Below, piece by piece: positions 22,881 to 33,999 of a stretch of DNA of 64,000 nucleotides (the first letter of the stretch is position 1; the number at the start of each line of letters is the position of its first letter). The translations under genes and the position numbers were made by a program. Under the pieces are notes generated by a model. That model had not been told where the DNA came from. It ran no database searches and was given only the letters and a program-made list of their open reading frames with translations. Source of the stretch: Magnolia sinica (Eukaryota > Streptophyta > Magnoliopsida > Magnoliales > Magnoliaceae); assembly GCF_029962835.1 (NCBI RefSeq), contig NC_080575.1, forward strand, positions 59,512,493 through 59,576,492, written 5' to 3'.

Positions 22881-23978
22881 TGTTGAGGGTCAAATATTGC
22901 ATATTGGACCCCATCTATTACTTGGTTTTATGAACATGATAATGCTTAATGTTCTATTTTAATCATGTTTATGTTGCAAGGTGAATTTAAGAGCTTGGAT
23001 TGAAAAGGATGTTAAAAGCATGAATTTAACACTCAAGAATCACCAAAGCCAAGAATGGATCTGATGAAACCAAGAATGAAGAATGCACACACCAAAGATC
23101 CAAGAAAATCAAGTCAAGAATGAAGAAAATCGGAGTTTTGAATTGAATTTGTGTATTCCTCGACTAGTCTTAACTCCAGCTTGACTAGTCCTGCATACAC
23201 TTGACCAGTCTTAGACTCTGGTTGACCAGTCGAGGTGCCTCGACTCGAACTCCAGCGACCTGTTCGACTAGTTGAGGATGTCCCACGACCGGTCGAGTAT
23301 AGCCCACGACCAGTCGAGGGTTATACAATTTTTATGCGGACTGCATAAATTTGAGACAGTTTTTAAAAATTTTCACTCAGTGCGAAAGTCTAAGGCCTAA
23401 AACTATAAATAGGGTTCCACCGGGCACCCCTAGGCATCATCTAAGGTTTGAGGAGTGGAGCACAAGCATGAAGAAGCCTTCGCCAAGAGTTTTTCTTCCC
23501 TTAGTCATTTTTATGATTTTATTAAGAGATTCTAGTTCAATCATGTCTATGATTGGTAAATCCTATTATTTTCCTTGTCTCATAGGCATGGTTTTGTGAT
23601 GGAATCACTTCCAGTTCTCACGCCTCTCATCCATTGAGAACTAGGTCAAAGGAAGTTCAGATTTGATTTTACTGAGATATCTTCCAATTGGATAGGATGG
23701 GACTCCAATTCCAATCATGTGACTTGAATCAAGCATAGATCTCCCTGATCTCTACAAGTGGATCCTTGGAAACCCTAGTTTCCCACCTTTAAATTTCTTA
23801 AGTTTTTCATTAATTCTCTCACAATTACTCTCAAATATTTCAGATTTAGGTTTTCATCTTTTTCTAGTTCTTCTTCTAGTTGCTTTCAGAAAACACACGA
23901 GATTAGTCCCTGTGGATTCGACCTCGGTCTCACCGAGATTATTACTACATTGCGACCCTACACTTGGGGTTGTGAACA
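22881..23978 (+). repeat. Y1 3' LTR with an internal deletion
   Basis: It runs TGTTGAGGGTC...TTGTGAACA and is collinear with the 5' LTR except for about 305 bp missing at about 23,551. There CATGTCTATG is joined directly to ATTGGTAAATCC; in the 5' LTR these are separated (about 14,251-14,557). The palindrome array is at 23,158-23,326 and TATA box CTATAAATA at 23,404-23,412. Confidence 0.9.
23158..23326 (+). promoter_or_regulatory. Palindrome array upstream of the TATA box, Y1 3' LTR
   Basis: Copies include CTCGACTAGTC, TTGACCAGTCGAGG, ACGACCGGTCGAG and ACGACCAGTCGAGG. The array ends about 78 bp upstream of CTATAAATA. The same arrangement recurs in the SIRE-like LTRs of Z1 and Z2. Confidence 0.55.
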
Positions 23979-24790
23979 ATGACCTGCATGAAAATAAAGT
24001 AGGATCTAAGCGAAGACTAGACTATGAGAATTTCTCCATGTTGTGGCATAGGCGATTATGTCATATATCTCATGAGAGATTAGATAAGCTTGTGCGAGAA
24101 GGGATACTTCATTCTCTAGACTTCTTCAACTATAAAGTGTTTATTAATTGCATTAAAGGAAAACAGACCACAATCAGAAAGAAAGGTGTAACAAGAAGTA
24201 TAGGACTCTTAGAGGTAATACATACAGACATTTGTGGACCATTCCCTATAACATCATGGAGTAGACACAAATATTTTATCACGTTTGTAAATGACTACTC
24301 TTGTTTCGGGTACCTCTATCTTATCAGTGAAAAATCAGATGCCCTGGATGCTTTTAAAATCTATAAGGTTGAAATTGAAAATCAACTCGATAAGAAGATT
24401 AAAGTCATCATATTAGACCGTGGTGGCAAATACTATGGTAAATATGATGAATCAGGTCGCAATCCAAGGCCATTCACTAGATACCTACAAGATTGTGGCA
24501 ATGTCGCCCAATATACCATGTCTAAAACTCCATAGCAGAATGGTGTGGCTGAAAGGCGTAATTGCACCCTTATGGACATGGTACGAAGCATGATAATGAT
24601 CAAAACTGCATTTGATATCCTTAACAGGGTTCCTAACAAGGCTATAAGTAGAACCCTTTTGAGTTATGAAATGGAAGAAAGCCAAGTCTCCGATATATAC
24701 ATATTTGGGGATATCCTGCTAAGGCCAAAGTTTATAACCTGCATGAAAAAAAAAAACTCGATCCCAGAACCAAAAGTTGTTTCTTTATAG
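23979..24790 (+). pseudogene. P integrase pseudogene
   Basis: The reading resumes after Y1. The gag-pre-integrase and zinc region is LWHRRLCHISHERLDKLVREGIL, then CIKGKQT (H, H, C; the first Cys of the CxxC pair appears as N in INCIKG). The catalytic core contains IHTDICGPFP and ILDRGGKYYG; the second acidic residue sits in the DRGG block. A TAG at 24,533-24,535 interrupts TP-QNGVAERRN, and a deletion shortens the segment before AISRTLLSYE. Core phrases match Angela/BARE-group copia integrases. Confidence 0.85.
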
Positions 24791-26037
24791 GATACCCAAA
24801 AAGGTCAAAAGGTTATCAATTCTACTGTCCTTCCCACTCTATTAAGATTATTGAGACTAGGAATGCCAGATTCATGGAGGACACTGAAAATAGTGGGAGC
24901 TCAAACATTAGGAACTTTGTATTCGAGGAAGAAAGCACTATAACTCTAATCATAGTCACTCCAAATCATGTGGATATTAATTTTGCAGCCGAGTCTGAAA
25001 TCACTGCAGAACACCACTATGAACATCCTGTACAACTCACTAATGAAAGAAATCATAATCACACTCAAGAGACTGAGCCATTGAGAAGATCTAAAAGAGA
25101 GAGAAGGCCTGTAAATCGATGATTACATCGTACAGGAGCACGAGTTTAATATAGGGTTGGAAAAGGATCCTAAATCCTTTGCTCAAGTCAAATAGAGGAT
25201 TGATGCCATGAAAGATGAGTTAAAATCTATGAAAGATAATAAAGTATGGGATCTTGTAGAATTACCTTTAGGAATAAAGCCGATTGGTTGTAAATGGATA
25301 TTTAAAACTAATCGGGACTCCAAGGGTAATGTTGAAAGATATAAAACCATACTTTTTGCCAAGGGTTTTAACAAGTATGAATGCATTGACTTTAAGGAGA
25401 CTTTCTCACCAGTATCTAAGAAAGACTCATTCAAGATCATTATAGCTCTTGTGGCTCATATGGATTTGAGTTGCATCAAATGGATGTAAAGACTATGTTT
25501 CTCAATGAGGATCTAAATGAGAACATATATACGTTATAACCTGAAGGTTTTGTAGCCAATGGCTCAGAATATCTAGTTTGTAAACTGTAGAAATCCATCT
25601 ATTGGTTAAAGCAGGCATCATGACAATGGTACCTAAAGTTTCATGAAGTGATTTCCTCATATGGTTTTGTAAAAAAACACTGTGAATGAATGTATTTACA
25701 TTAAAATCAGTGGGAGTAAGTTTGTTATGATGATTTTGTATATTGATGAAATTCTATTGGTTAGCAATGACATCAGGATGTTGAGCAACACTAAGAAATT
25801 CTTGTCTTAAATATTTAAGATGAAAGACCTTGGTGATGCCTCTTATGTCATCAGCATTGAGATTCGCCGTGATAGATCATGTGGACTACTCAGCCTATCA
25901 CAGAGGGCCTATAATACTAGGGTACTCGAAAGGTATGGCATGTAAAATTATGCTCCTAGACAATCACCCATTATTAAAGGTGATAAATTTGGACAATTCC
26001 AATATCCTAAGAATGTTTTAGAAAAGAATCGAATGAA
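24791..26037 (+). pseudogene. P linker and reverse transcriptase pseudogene
   Basis: The linker retains FIGYPKRSKGYQFYCP (about 24,780-24,840) and an acidic and basic stretch ending LRRSKRERRPVNR (25,080-25,120). RT starts with MKDELKSMKDNKVWDLVELP (25,208 on) and GCKWIFKTNRDSKGNVERYK. It continues FSPVSKKDS, then is shifted and stopped after IKWM at 25,489. The palm motif occurs as YIDEILLVSNDI (about 25,740); the family motif is YVDD, so the second catalytic Asp is Glu here. Confidence 0.8.
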
Positions 26038-26679
26038 GGAATTTCCTTACGCATAGTAGTAGGAAGAATCATGTATGCTAAAGTCTACACGTGACCAGAT
26101 ATTGCCTTTGGTGTTGAAATGTTGGACATGTATCTATCTGATCTAAGAATGCAGAATTGGATAGCTGTGAAGAAAGTGTTACGCTACCTACAAAGAACAA
26201 AGGACTTCAGACTCACATTCAGAAAATCAGACCATTTGGAGTTGGTTGGATACTCAGATGCAGATTATGCTGACTGCGTTGATACTAAAAAGTCCACCTT
26301 AGGCTACATCTTCATAATGGTTGGTGGGGCTATGTCTTGGAAAAGTGTGAAACAGTCAACCACGGCCTCATTCACCATAGAAGCTAAATTCATTGCTTGT
26401 CATGAGGCATCTAATCAGGCATTGTGGTTATGGCATTTCTTCTCAGGTTTGCCAGTACTAGAGCATATCCCAAAACTATTGAGAATATTTTACAACAATT
26501 CAGCTGCAATTTTCTTCTCCAGCAATAACAAGTATTCATCAAGGTTGGGGCACATCGACATCAAGTATCTTGTTGTAAAGGAAAGAGTTCAGAATTGTCA
26601 AGTGTCTATGGAGTTCATCGACACTAAGCAGATGATTGTGGATCCACTCACTAAAGGGCTCCCTATCATGCCATTTTAG
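26038..26679 (+). pseudogene. P RNase H pseudogene, largely intact C-terminus
   Basis: The clean segment 26,119-26,679 includes KKVLRYLQRTKDFRLTF, YSDADYADC, KKSTLGYIF, SWKSVKQSTTASFTIEAKFIA and HIDIKYLVVKERV, ending DPLTKGLPIMPF. These are the standard copia RNase H blocks. The usual AEAEY block is altered to IEAKF. Upstream (26,038-26,118) an in-frame TAG and TGA are visible. Confidence 0.85.
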
Positions 26680-26727
26680 GAGCATGTAATATCCATGGGA
26701 ATCATTGATCTCATAGATGTTTTCAGT

Positions 26728-26862
26728 TAGTGGGAGTTGAGCGTGTTTTATTTTCATAGATATTAAAGAGATTTTATTTAATAAAGTTATTTGATGATTA
26801 TGATATAAAGTTAATTTCTTCTTCTCTCTAAGTATGTGTAATCTATTTTGAGTAAGTAGAAC
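26728..26862 (+). mobile_element. P polypurine tract and 3' LTR stub, cut by W1
   Basis: AGTGGGAGT (about 26,729-26,737) is the candidate polypurine tract, immediately followed by TGAGCGTG at 26,738, a plausible LTR start. Only about 125 bp of LTR remain before W1 begins. Assignment rests on position after RNase H. Confidence 0.5.
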
Positions 26863-27830
26863 TATAAGACCCCGTCCATTCCGTACCATTTTCTATATCT
26901 ATGTGCACGATGATCGACGCCCTTGGTGAGACCTAGATTGACCATGCATAGTGCACACCCAACTGACCGGAACTCAAAGACTTCGAAACCCTTGCTGCAT
27001 CAACCACCCCATCACCGCGGTCGCGAAAGTAAAACCCATGCATCTGTACGATGCCCCGTTAGTGAGATACGCCACAAGGAATTGTTGGTGTATCATATGT
27101 GCATGGTGCCATATATTCCATCCCACACATGTGCACAACACATGCTACGCACACATGCACCATGCCACACATGGGTGAGAGAATCTCTACCCATGTGTGT
27201 GATGTCACACACCCATATCACCCCTCTCTCATGTGTATCCAAAGTCAATCCTTCTCCATACAACACCTTATGCATGATGTCATCATGCCATGTCACCCCA
27301 TGTCTCATTAATCTACCATTAAGTCCTAATCATGCATTACTTGTCATAATCCTTACCTAAGCTAATCATAACCACATTAATCTAACCTACCACAATTTTA
27401 GCAAATTCTCTACAAATACCCCCTTCAATCCTCAACATTCTCACCATTTTTCCTACCATAAGTGAGAGAGAGAGAGATAGAGAGAGAGAGAAAGAGAAGT
27501 GATCTTGGTGGGCCACCAATCCCATCCCTTCCATCCATCTCAACCATCCATCTAGTCCATCAAGGTGAGTACACCCCCTCCACTCTTATGGTTTTTTTTT
27601 TCTTTCTTTATTATTTGGATGATTAATTGTGGTGATGATGTGATGATAATGATAATGATGATGGAATAGGGACTCATTAACCATGGCCCTATCGTGGGCC
27701 CATTGTAACGTTTGTATGTCATTCAAACTGTCCAAGTGAGGCCCATTGGGCTAGTCAAACCCACACACACCACACTCCACCTATATATGTAGTGTATATA
27801 AAATAAATAAATAAATAATAAAAAGGGGTG

Positions 27831-28285
27831 GATGTTGTTGCTGCCAGCGTCCAGAGGACCTGCAGCAAGCAACGTCCCTGCTGCTGCTTGAGTAGGGGAG
27901 GGGCTATGGGACCACAACGCCCCCCTCCCATGATGTATGTATTTGATCCACACTGTCCATCCAATATCCCAGCTCATTTTAGGCCTTAAGCTAAAAAATG
28001 AAGCCAATCCAAATCTCTGGTAGGCCACACCATTAAAAGAATCATTTTAATAGTGGTATTTACTATCAAACTGTTAGGGCCCACTGTGATGCTTCTGTAC
28101 ACCTAAAAATATTGAATATTGGGCTCATTGGACCTGTCACGAGCTAGAGAACCCGACAGGTGGAGTGGATCATCCTGATGTGAGCCCCACCTATGAAAAA
28201 CCATTAAAAAAAAGCATTAGAGGCTGGACGTTGTTGCTGTCAGCATCTAGATGATGTTGCAGCAAGCAGTGTCCTGCTGCTTGGA
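27831..28285. repeat. Two diverged copies of a GTTGTTGCTG block in W1
   Basis: A block of about 60 bp at 27,829-27,893 (GATGTTGTTGCTGCCAGCGT...CAGCAAGCAACGTCC) recurs at 28,226-28,285 (GACGTTGTTGCTGTCAGCAT...CAGCAAGCAGTGTCC). The sequence between them holds no recognisable gene. Confidence 0.65.
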
Positions 28286-28559
28286 ATGAGGTAGGACGGT
28301 GGGTGCCACCACAGGCCCCACCGTGATGTATGTCAAACATCAACACTGTGCATTTGATGGGTTCCCTTTAGATTATGGGATATCCTAAAAATCAGCCATA
28401 CACAAAACTCAGGTGGCCCACACCATCTAAAATCATGTGAAGACCGGATAAATCAACAAGTTTTATGGGTCTGATCATGAGGTATGCCTTATATCCAAAC
28501 CATCCATCCATTTGGTGAGCTCGTCTTAAGGCTTAAGAAGAAAAACAAGATAGATCTAA

Positions 28560-28860
28560 CTATCAAGTGGTCCACACTACAAAAAGCAACGAGGGATTAA
28601 ACGTCTACCATTGAAACCCTTTTTGGGGTCACAGAAGTTTTGGACCAATATGAAATTTGTTTTTCCTCTTAATTCAGGTCTTTGTGACCTTATGAACAGA
28701 TTGGATGGAAAATAAACGTTATGGTGGGCCCTGTAAATTGTTTAACGGTGAAATCATTATCTCCACTGCTATTTGTGGTATGGTCCAGATAATCTTTGGA
28801 TATGATTCATTTTTTTGGATAATGCTCTGAAATGATCTCTAAAAATAGATGAATGGTGTA
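28560..28860. repeat. Module shared between W and X units
   Basis: This block matches 57,000-57,300 in X2 and 61,660-61,950 in W2. Landmarks are TTGAAACCCTTTTTGGG, AGAAGTTTTGGA, CAATATGAAATTTG, TTATCTCCACTG and ATGATCTCTAAAAATAGA. It lies in different surroundings in W and X, so it is a module shared by exchange or common descent. Confidence 0.75.
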
Positions 28861-31800
28861 GATATAATAAATACATCACTTTGGGACCCATGTAACTTTG
28901 ATCTCCTTAAACCGTTCGTACAACTCGGAGCTCGGGATATAAAAACACTTGCAGGGTCCACATGAAATTTGGATTCATCTGAAACTTGGTCTAACCCCTC
29001 AACCAAGTGGGACACACAAAATGGATGGGCTAGATTCAAGAACCACGTCTTGGTGGTCCTAACAAATGATTATGAATGTTTTAATGGAGGGTAATCCTCT
29101 TAACTTTTGTGTGTGGTGTGGCCCACACGAGTCACAGATTGACTTGATTTCAAGCCCCAAGCCCACCATGGATTGGTGCATCTGACTGATGGTGTTGAGG
29201 GTCGACACGTATCGTGGTGGGCCCACATAACTCGACATCATGGGAGGTCTCCATGGGTTCCACCATAATATATATGTTCTATCCTAACCGTTCCTTCATT
29301 TCTCCATACCAATTTAGCATGGATCCCTAGATTTAGAGACCCAATGTGATTATGGGATCCATCCACCATCCATCCATCTTGGTGGGCCCCACTGTTGCAA
29401 GTAGTGGGTTGCACCCATTGTTAAAGCCTTCTTACTGCTCATCTTGATGTTGATTTGATATCCTACTTGAGTGGTGGACCCACTAGTCCATGTGACCCAG
29501 CTGACATACGTATTTAACCACAACGTTCATCTCGATAGATTGGGCGGTACAAGACCCACTGTTATATATTTTACCACCCAAACTCTTGGGCCACCTTGCC
29601 ATGAGAATGTACCATTCTAGTGCATGGCGAGATCCATCTCGGTGTATACATCTTATCCATACTACTCGTTGGCATTGAATCCACCCTACATGTATGTGTC
29701 TATGTGTAGGCGTGATGGATTAGTAGCCCATTAATTATACAAATTGGATTGTTTGTAAATGTGATATTTGAATGGTCTGGATCTTTGTTAAAATTGTTAT
29801 ATATTGATGGTGTACAAATATGTGACTATGTAATGCGTGGAAAGCCTGAAATTGATACAACTATGATGAATGCATAGCCCAAATCCTATGATTATGTGGT
29901 GCTTAGGTGATTAATAACATGTGAACTTACGATCCATAACCATGAAATCCAGTGATGCTCGGGCAGCCTCTAAGCCATATGAACTTGTAATGTATATGAT
30001 GTCTTAAATCACATGAAATTGTGCGGCATGAGTGGTCTACCACCACATGATCATGTGATGTGCTATCTACCCTAAATCATGTGGGATTGGGTTACTGCCC
30101 TAGATGAGATAATTATGTAATGAGTGGACAACCCTTGACCACTTGGCACTTTGGTTGGAGTGTGGCCCCAAGTAATAAGATCATGTGAGTTGTGTTTAAA
30201 CCCTTATACATGTTCAATTATAACAAATACATAGACTCTAGTGGTGTGAGGGTGTGATATACCTGTTTGGCCCATTAATCATGTGCGTATTTGATGTATG
30301 TATGGCCACCTAATCATAGGCAATGGTGAAGTATATGTAGTCATCTAACTATATGAATGTGAAATACACACAAGGCCACCTAACCATATGAAATCAAGTA
30401 GCATTGATGGCCATACAATGACTCAACCACATGCTTATGAGCATAGGCATGGCCACTTGAATCATGTACAATCAAATTGTACATGTGGATTTTCTAAGTC
30501 ATGTGAATTATGATGCATGTACAACTTGAAGAAAAAGTGGACCTCAATTTGGTATAGCATGACATAATTATGGACCGTATATTATGCTCATTAATAAGAT
30601 GGAAGTAAGGACCGCTAAACTATATGTGGCCCTTAGTCCATTCATCATGTGACACTAAACCAGGATTATTAGTCGTGTGAAGTGTGAGGCGGTTGTTGCC
30701 TAAGACTTACCATAATTAGTGTAGCCTTGTATTCGTGTGTAGGATTATGATTGTTCAATTATGTTTGGATATTTTGAAATATGTACACTAGATCATGATA
30801 GTTATCGTATATGTACTAATCTATGTGAAATTGTGGTACTGACCGCCTGATCATTAGAAAGTTTAATAAAGTGGTTGCCCCATTATACGAGCTATGGTGT
30901 AGTAAAAATAAGTAACCATCTAACCTTAAATCCTTTATTGTGGCAAGTAGAGTGACATTTGTGTGGCCACTCAACCATATGGACTTCTGATAATGGAGTG
31001 GCCACAGGACCATGTGGGCATATGAGAATTGTGTGGTCACTCCAGACTTGTGGACTATGCCGATGATGTAATCTCTTAGGTATGTGAACTTAGGATGTGT
31101 GTCAAATTGATTGTTGGACCCATCTTATTAATAGTATTGGACTTAATTCGTGGACTTCACTAATATGTTCACAATGAAGTTAGAGTGGTAGGCCTATTAG
31201 CCTTAAAGCCCACCTAGGGTGGACACCTTATGGGCCCATTAGTGGTAAACCTGTCAGGCCCATAGTTTACTTCCTCTTTTTGAGAACATAAGACTCCATG
31301 AGAAGTGCATATTGGGCCTATGTTTGGGCTTCTTGGTAAGTGCATGAGACTCCTTGTGATGTATGTATGCCAAGTCCCATTTGGGCCTTGTGAATGAATT
31401 ATGATTGAGTCCTCGAATGAACCGTTTGTGGTAATCAAATGGACCACAAAACAAGCCATAAGATTAGGATGTAGTGACCCACTAACCGGCCCATTCCAGT
31501 GTGGTAATGAACTGGGCTTTAGTCCACTTGAGACGATAGCTAGACTTGTTGAGATGTTGGATTGAAATTGAATTATGAATGTGGTGATGACATGTGTGCG
31601 GTGATTGTGTGATGTGATACATGTAGCTTGATGCAATGATTGTGTGTTATAATGCTAACTTATGTTCAAATGCTTGGATCGTTATATGTGGATTTGATAC
31701 ATGTTATGTTATGTGCGTATTCCTTGAACCTGTTTGATATACAGTTTGTTGTGGTGACACTGTATGAGATTTTGGTCATGCGATTGGTGCCGAGTGATGG

Positions 31801-32060
31801 ATTGATCCTAATTGTGTTATTGTGTGGTTGGTGCACACTTGTGACGTGGAAGTGTGGACACTCACGTAGCCCCATGATCATGAAGGAGAGTGCGCATTAG
31901 AATATTATTTTTCCATGTTGGTACCGTGATCATTTTGATTGGTCTGATGATATTTGTGCATATTGCATCCACACGCACGCATACATGTACATACATCATG
32001 GATGAGGAGTGCATGGTGTGTGTAGTTTGATCATGCGGAGATCATATGCATGTGGTAGAA

Positions 32061-32180
32061 GATGTTGGTGTGGGGTGCACATGATGGAGTATGTGATAGT
32101 GGATGTTGGTGCGTGGTGCACATGATGGAGTATGTGGTAGAGGATGTTGGTGCGGGGTGCACATGATGAAGTATGTGTGG
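32061..32180. repeat. 41-bp tandem repeat, three copies, in W1
   Basis: Units start GATGTTGGTG at 32,061, 32,102 and 32,143. Each contains GGTGCACATGATG and AGTATGTG. A truncated fourth unit (GATGTTATCTGG) follows. Confidence 0.8.
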
Positions 32181-32774
32181 ATGTTATCTGGTCTGAGAGA
32201 CTACGGGCTTAGTCCCTACGTTGAAGTCGCTAAGCGAATATATCGGACACGGTCCCTAGGTTGAAGTCCCTAAAGCTCACTTGATACTATATTGTAATTT
32301 ATGTTTATGCCAATGCTGATATTACATGTATACCCTTTTCACGATGAGATTGCAGATCAGATGTGGTTGGTAGAGGAGCCCGATTGGTATTAGGGTTACC
32401 TCGTATGCATATATGGCTTACATACATAGCATTGCTTGAGTGCAATTATATTGCATAGTGTGCTTATGGATTATCATTGCATTTTTCATAGCATCCTCAT
32501 GAGATGGATTAAACACCATAGTAACATTATGGTTATATTGATGAGACTACCACAGCGGCATCGTGGTTGGTATTTGTGGACACTGAAAATTTGGGTTTCT
32601 TATACTGGGTCCCAGCCATTGGGTAAAATTTCTTAAACCTCAAGTGGTACCCTCGATCCTCATCGTCAAGACTAGGTAGATGCCATTGGTCACCTAGTGC
32701 CGAAGACAATAATAGGCCTGACTCCCGTCGACATGGTCGGGTGAGAAGAGGTTCGACCACGCCTAGCTGAAGAG

Positions 32775-33975
32775 TGTTGAGGGTCAAATCTTGCATATTA
32801 GACCCCATCTATTACTTGGTTTTATAAACATGATAATGCTTAATGTTCTATTTTAATCATGTTTGTGTTGTAAGGTGAATTTAAGAACATGGATTAAAAA
32901 GGGTGCTAAAAGCATGGCTTTGATGCTCAAGAATCACCAAGGCAAGAGATAGATCTTAGATGGCTAAGATTGAAGAATTCACATGCTAAAGATTCAAGAA
33001 AACCAAGTGAGGAATGAAGATAATCAAATATTTGAAGTGAAGAAAAGGAATCCTAAAATTGTCCTGAAAACAAACATATTCCTGAAAGTGTCCTGAAGAA
33101 GCATATTCTAAAACTCAAGGTATTCTGTGCAATTACGTAAAGTGAAGTCTATTTTGGGAAACTGTGTAAATTTGAGGCGGTTTCTACATATAGGAGTGCC
33201 TAGGACGTCCCTAGGCATCATCTAGGGTTTGAGGAGTGGAGCAAAAGCGTGTAGAAGCCATTGCCAAGAGTTTTTCTTCCTTTTCCTTAGTTGTTTTTAT
33301 GTTTTTCTTAATAGATTCTAGTTCAATTATGTCTATAGTTGGCTAAACCTCTTAGGTAGGGCTAAAAGGTGAAGCTTGTAGCGTGATGGGATGTTTTTAT
33401 TGCTTTGATTCATGTTTGTGATGGACTTATTTTGATTCTAGTTTGATATTTAAGGAATACTTTCAGTTTTTAATGGTTTATTATGACTCAAATTACAGTA
33501 GATCTGCAATAGCTTTAAGTATCTTCTTTGCATGTTTAGAGATTATAAGATTGGTAAATCCTGTTGTTTGCCATTGTCTCATAGGCATGGTTTGGTGATG
33601 GAATCCCTGCCAATTATTATAATTCTCCTCTTTTGAGAATTAAGTTAAAGGAAGTTCAGATTGATCTTAATTGCTATATCTTCCAACTGGATAAGATAGA
33701 ACTTTAATTTCAATTGTGTCCTTAAATCAAGTAATAGATTTCCCTGATCTCCACAAGTGGATCCTTGGAAACCCTAGTTCCCACCTTTGAAATCTTAGTT
33801 TTAATCGCTTTAATTACAATTACTCTCTCAATCACTTCAGAATTAGTTTTATATCTTTTTCTAGTTCTACTTCTAATTGCTTTTAGAATACTCACAAGAT
33901 TAGTCCCTATGGATTCGACCTTGGTCTTACCGAGATTATTACTACATCGTGACCCTATAGTTGGGGTTGTGAACA
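32775..33975 (+). repeat. Y2 5' LTR, lacking the palindrome array
   Basis: It runs TGTTGAGGGTC to TTGTGAACA and is collinear with the Y1 LTR. Where Y1 has the palindrome array, Y2 has only an AT-rich stretch with repeated TCCTGAAA motifs (about 33,050-33,120). A TATA-like ACATATAGG is at about 33,187. The LTR is 1201 bp. Confidence 0.9.
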
Positions 33976-33981
33976 AGTTTT

Positions 33982-33999
33982 TGACGCTGTTGCCAGGGA
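33982..33999 (+). other. Primer binding site of Y2 (tRNA-Asp-like)
   Basis: TGACGCTGTTGCCAGGGA lies 6 bp after the LTR. It differs from the Athila-type tRNA-Asp site by three transitions (G-to-A or C-to-T), at positions mostly different from those in Y1. Confidence 0.8.

Larger units (their letters stand above)
13522..23978 (+). mobile_element. Element Y1: full-length Athila-like Ty3/Gypsy retrotransposon, inactive
   Basis: The order is 5' LTR, tRNA-Asp-like primer site, gag, protease, RT, RNase H, integrase, a 2-kb 3' non-coding part and 3' LTR. A 5-bp duplication ATGAC flanks it (13,517-13,521 and 23,979-23,983); the first T of the 5' LTR appears lost. Every domain has in-frame stops or frameshifts. 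The two LTRs differ in length (1462 and 1098 bp) because the 3' copy has an internal deletion. Athila elements often carry an env-like frame after integrase; none is visible here. Inserted in copia element P. Confidence 0.9.
11036..26862 (+). mobile_element. Element P: decayed Angela/BARE-like Ty1/copia retrotransposon, with nested insertions
   Basis: Protein remnants occur in copia order: zinc knuckle and protease (11,578-11,969), gag-pre-integrase (13,280-13,521 then 23,984 on), integrase, RT, RNase H, then a polypurine-like tract and a short 3' LTR stub. Integrase phrases such as IHTDICGPFP, VAERRNCTLMDMVRSM and PFTRYLQ are characteristic of the Angela/BARE group as I recall it. It is broken by a solo Athila LTR and by element Y1, and cut at its 3' end by W1. 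The 5' boundary is not clear; 11,036-11,577 holds degenerate sequence that I could not assign beyond probable P leader and gag. Confidence 0.75.
26863..32774. mobile_element. Element W1: 5.9-kb non-coding long unit
   Basis: It starts TATAAGACCCCGTCC, similar to the X start TGTGAGACCCGTA and the complement of the V end (TGTAACACCCCGTAC). The second base A suggests a decayed TG. No protein domain is present. The 5' part resembles an X leader: CATCACCGCGGT, then a (GA)n run near 27,464-27,497. It then has TGGGCC-rich sequence, a block shared with X (28,560-28,860), long CATGTGATGTG-like low-identity repeats (29,700-31,100) and a 41-bp tandem repeat. The right side is cut by Athila Y2 at 32,775, so its true end is not in the window. 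A partial second copy is at 61,581-63,276. No target duplication can be shown. Confidence 0.6.

Noticed and set aside
26923-27360. 145-aa frame at the start of W1
   Set aside because: His/Pro/Thr-rich reading of ACACATGCAC-type simple sequence, with comparable frames on both strands; no domain.
31214-31636. 140-aa minus-strand frame in W1
   Set aside because: No motif or homology recognised; W2 ends before this region, so conservation cannot be tested.
32770-32774. AAGAG as a target duplication for Y2
   Set aside because: The 3' end of Y2 is missing, so no matching copy can be shown.
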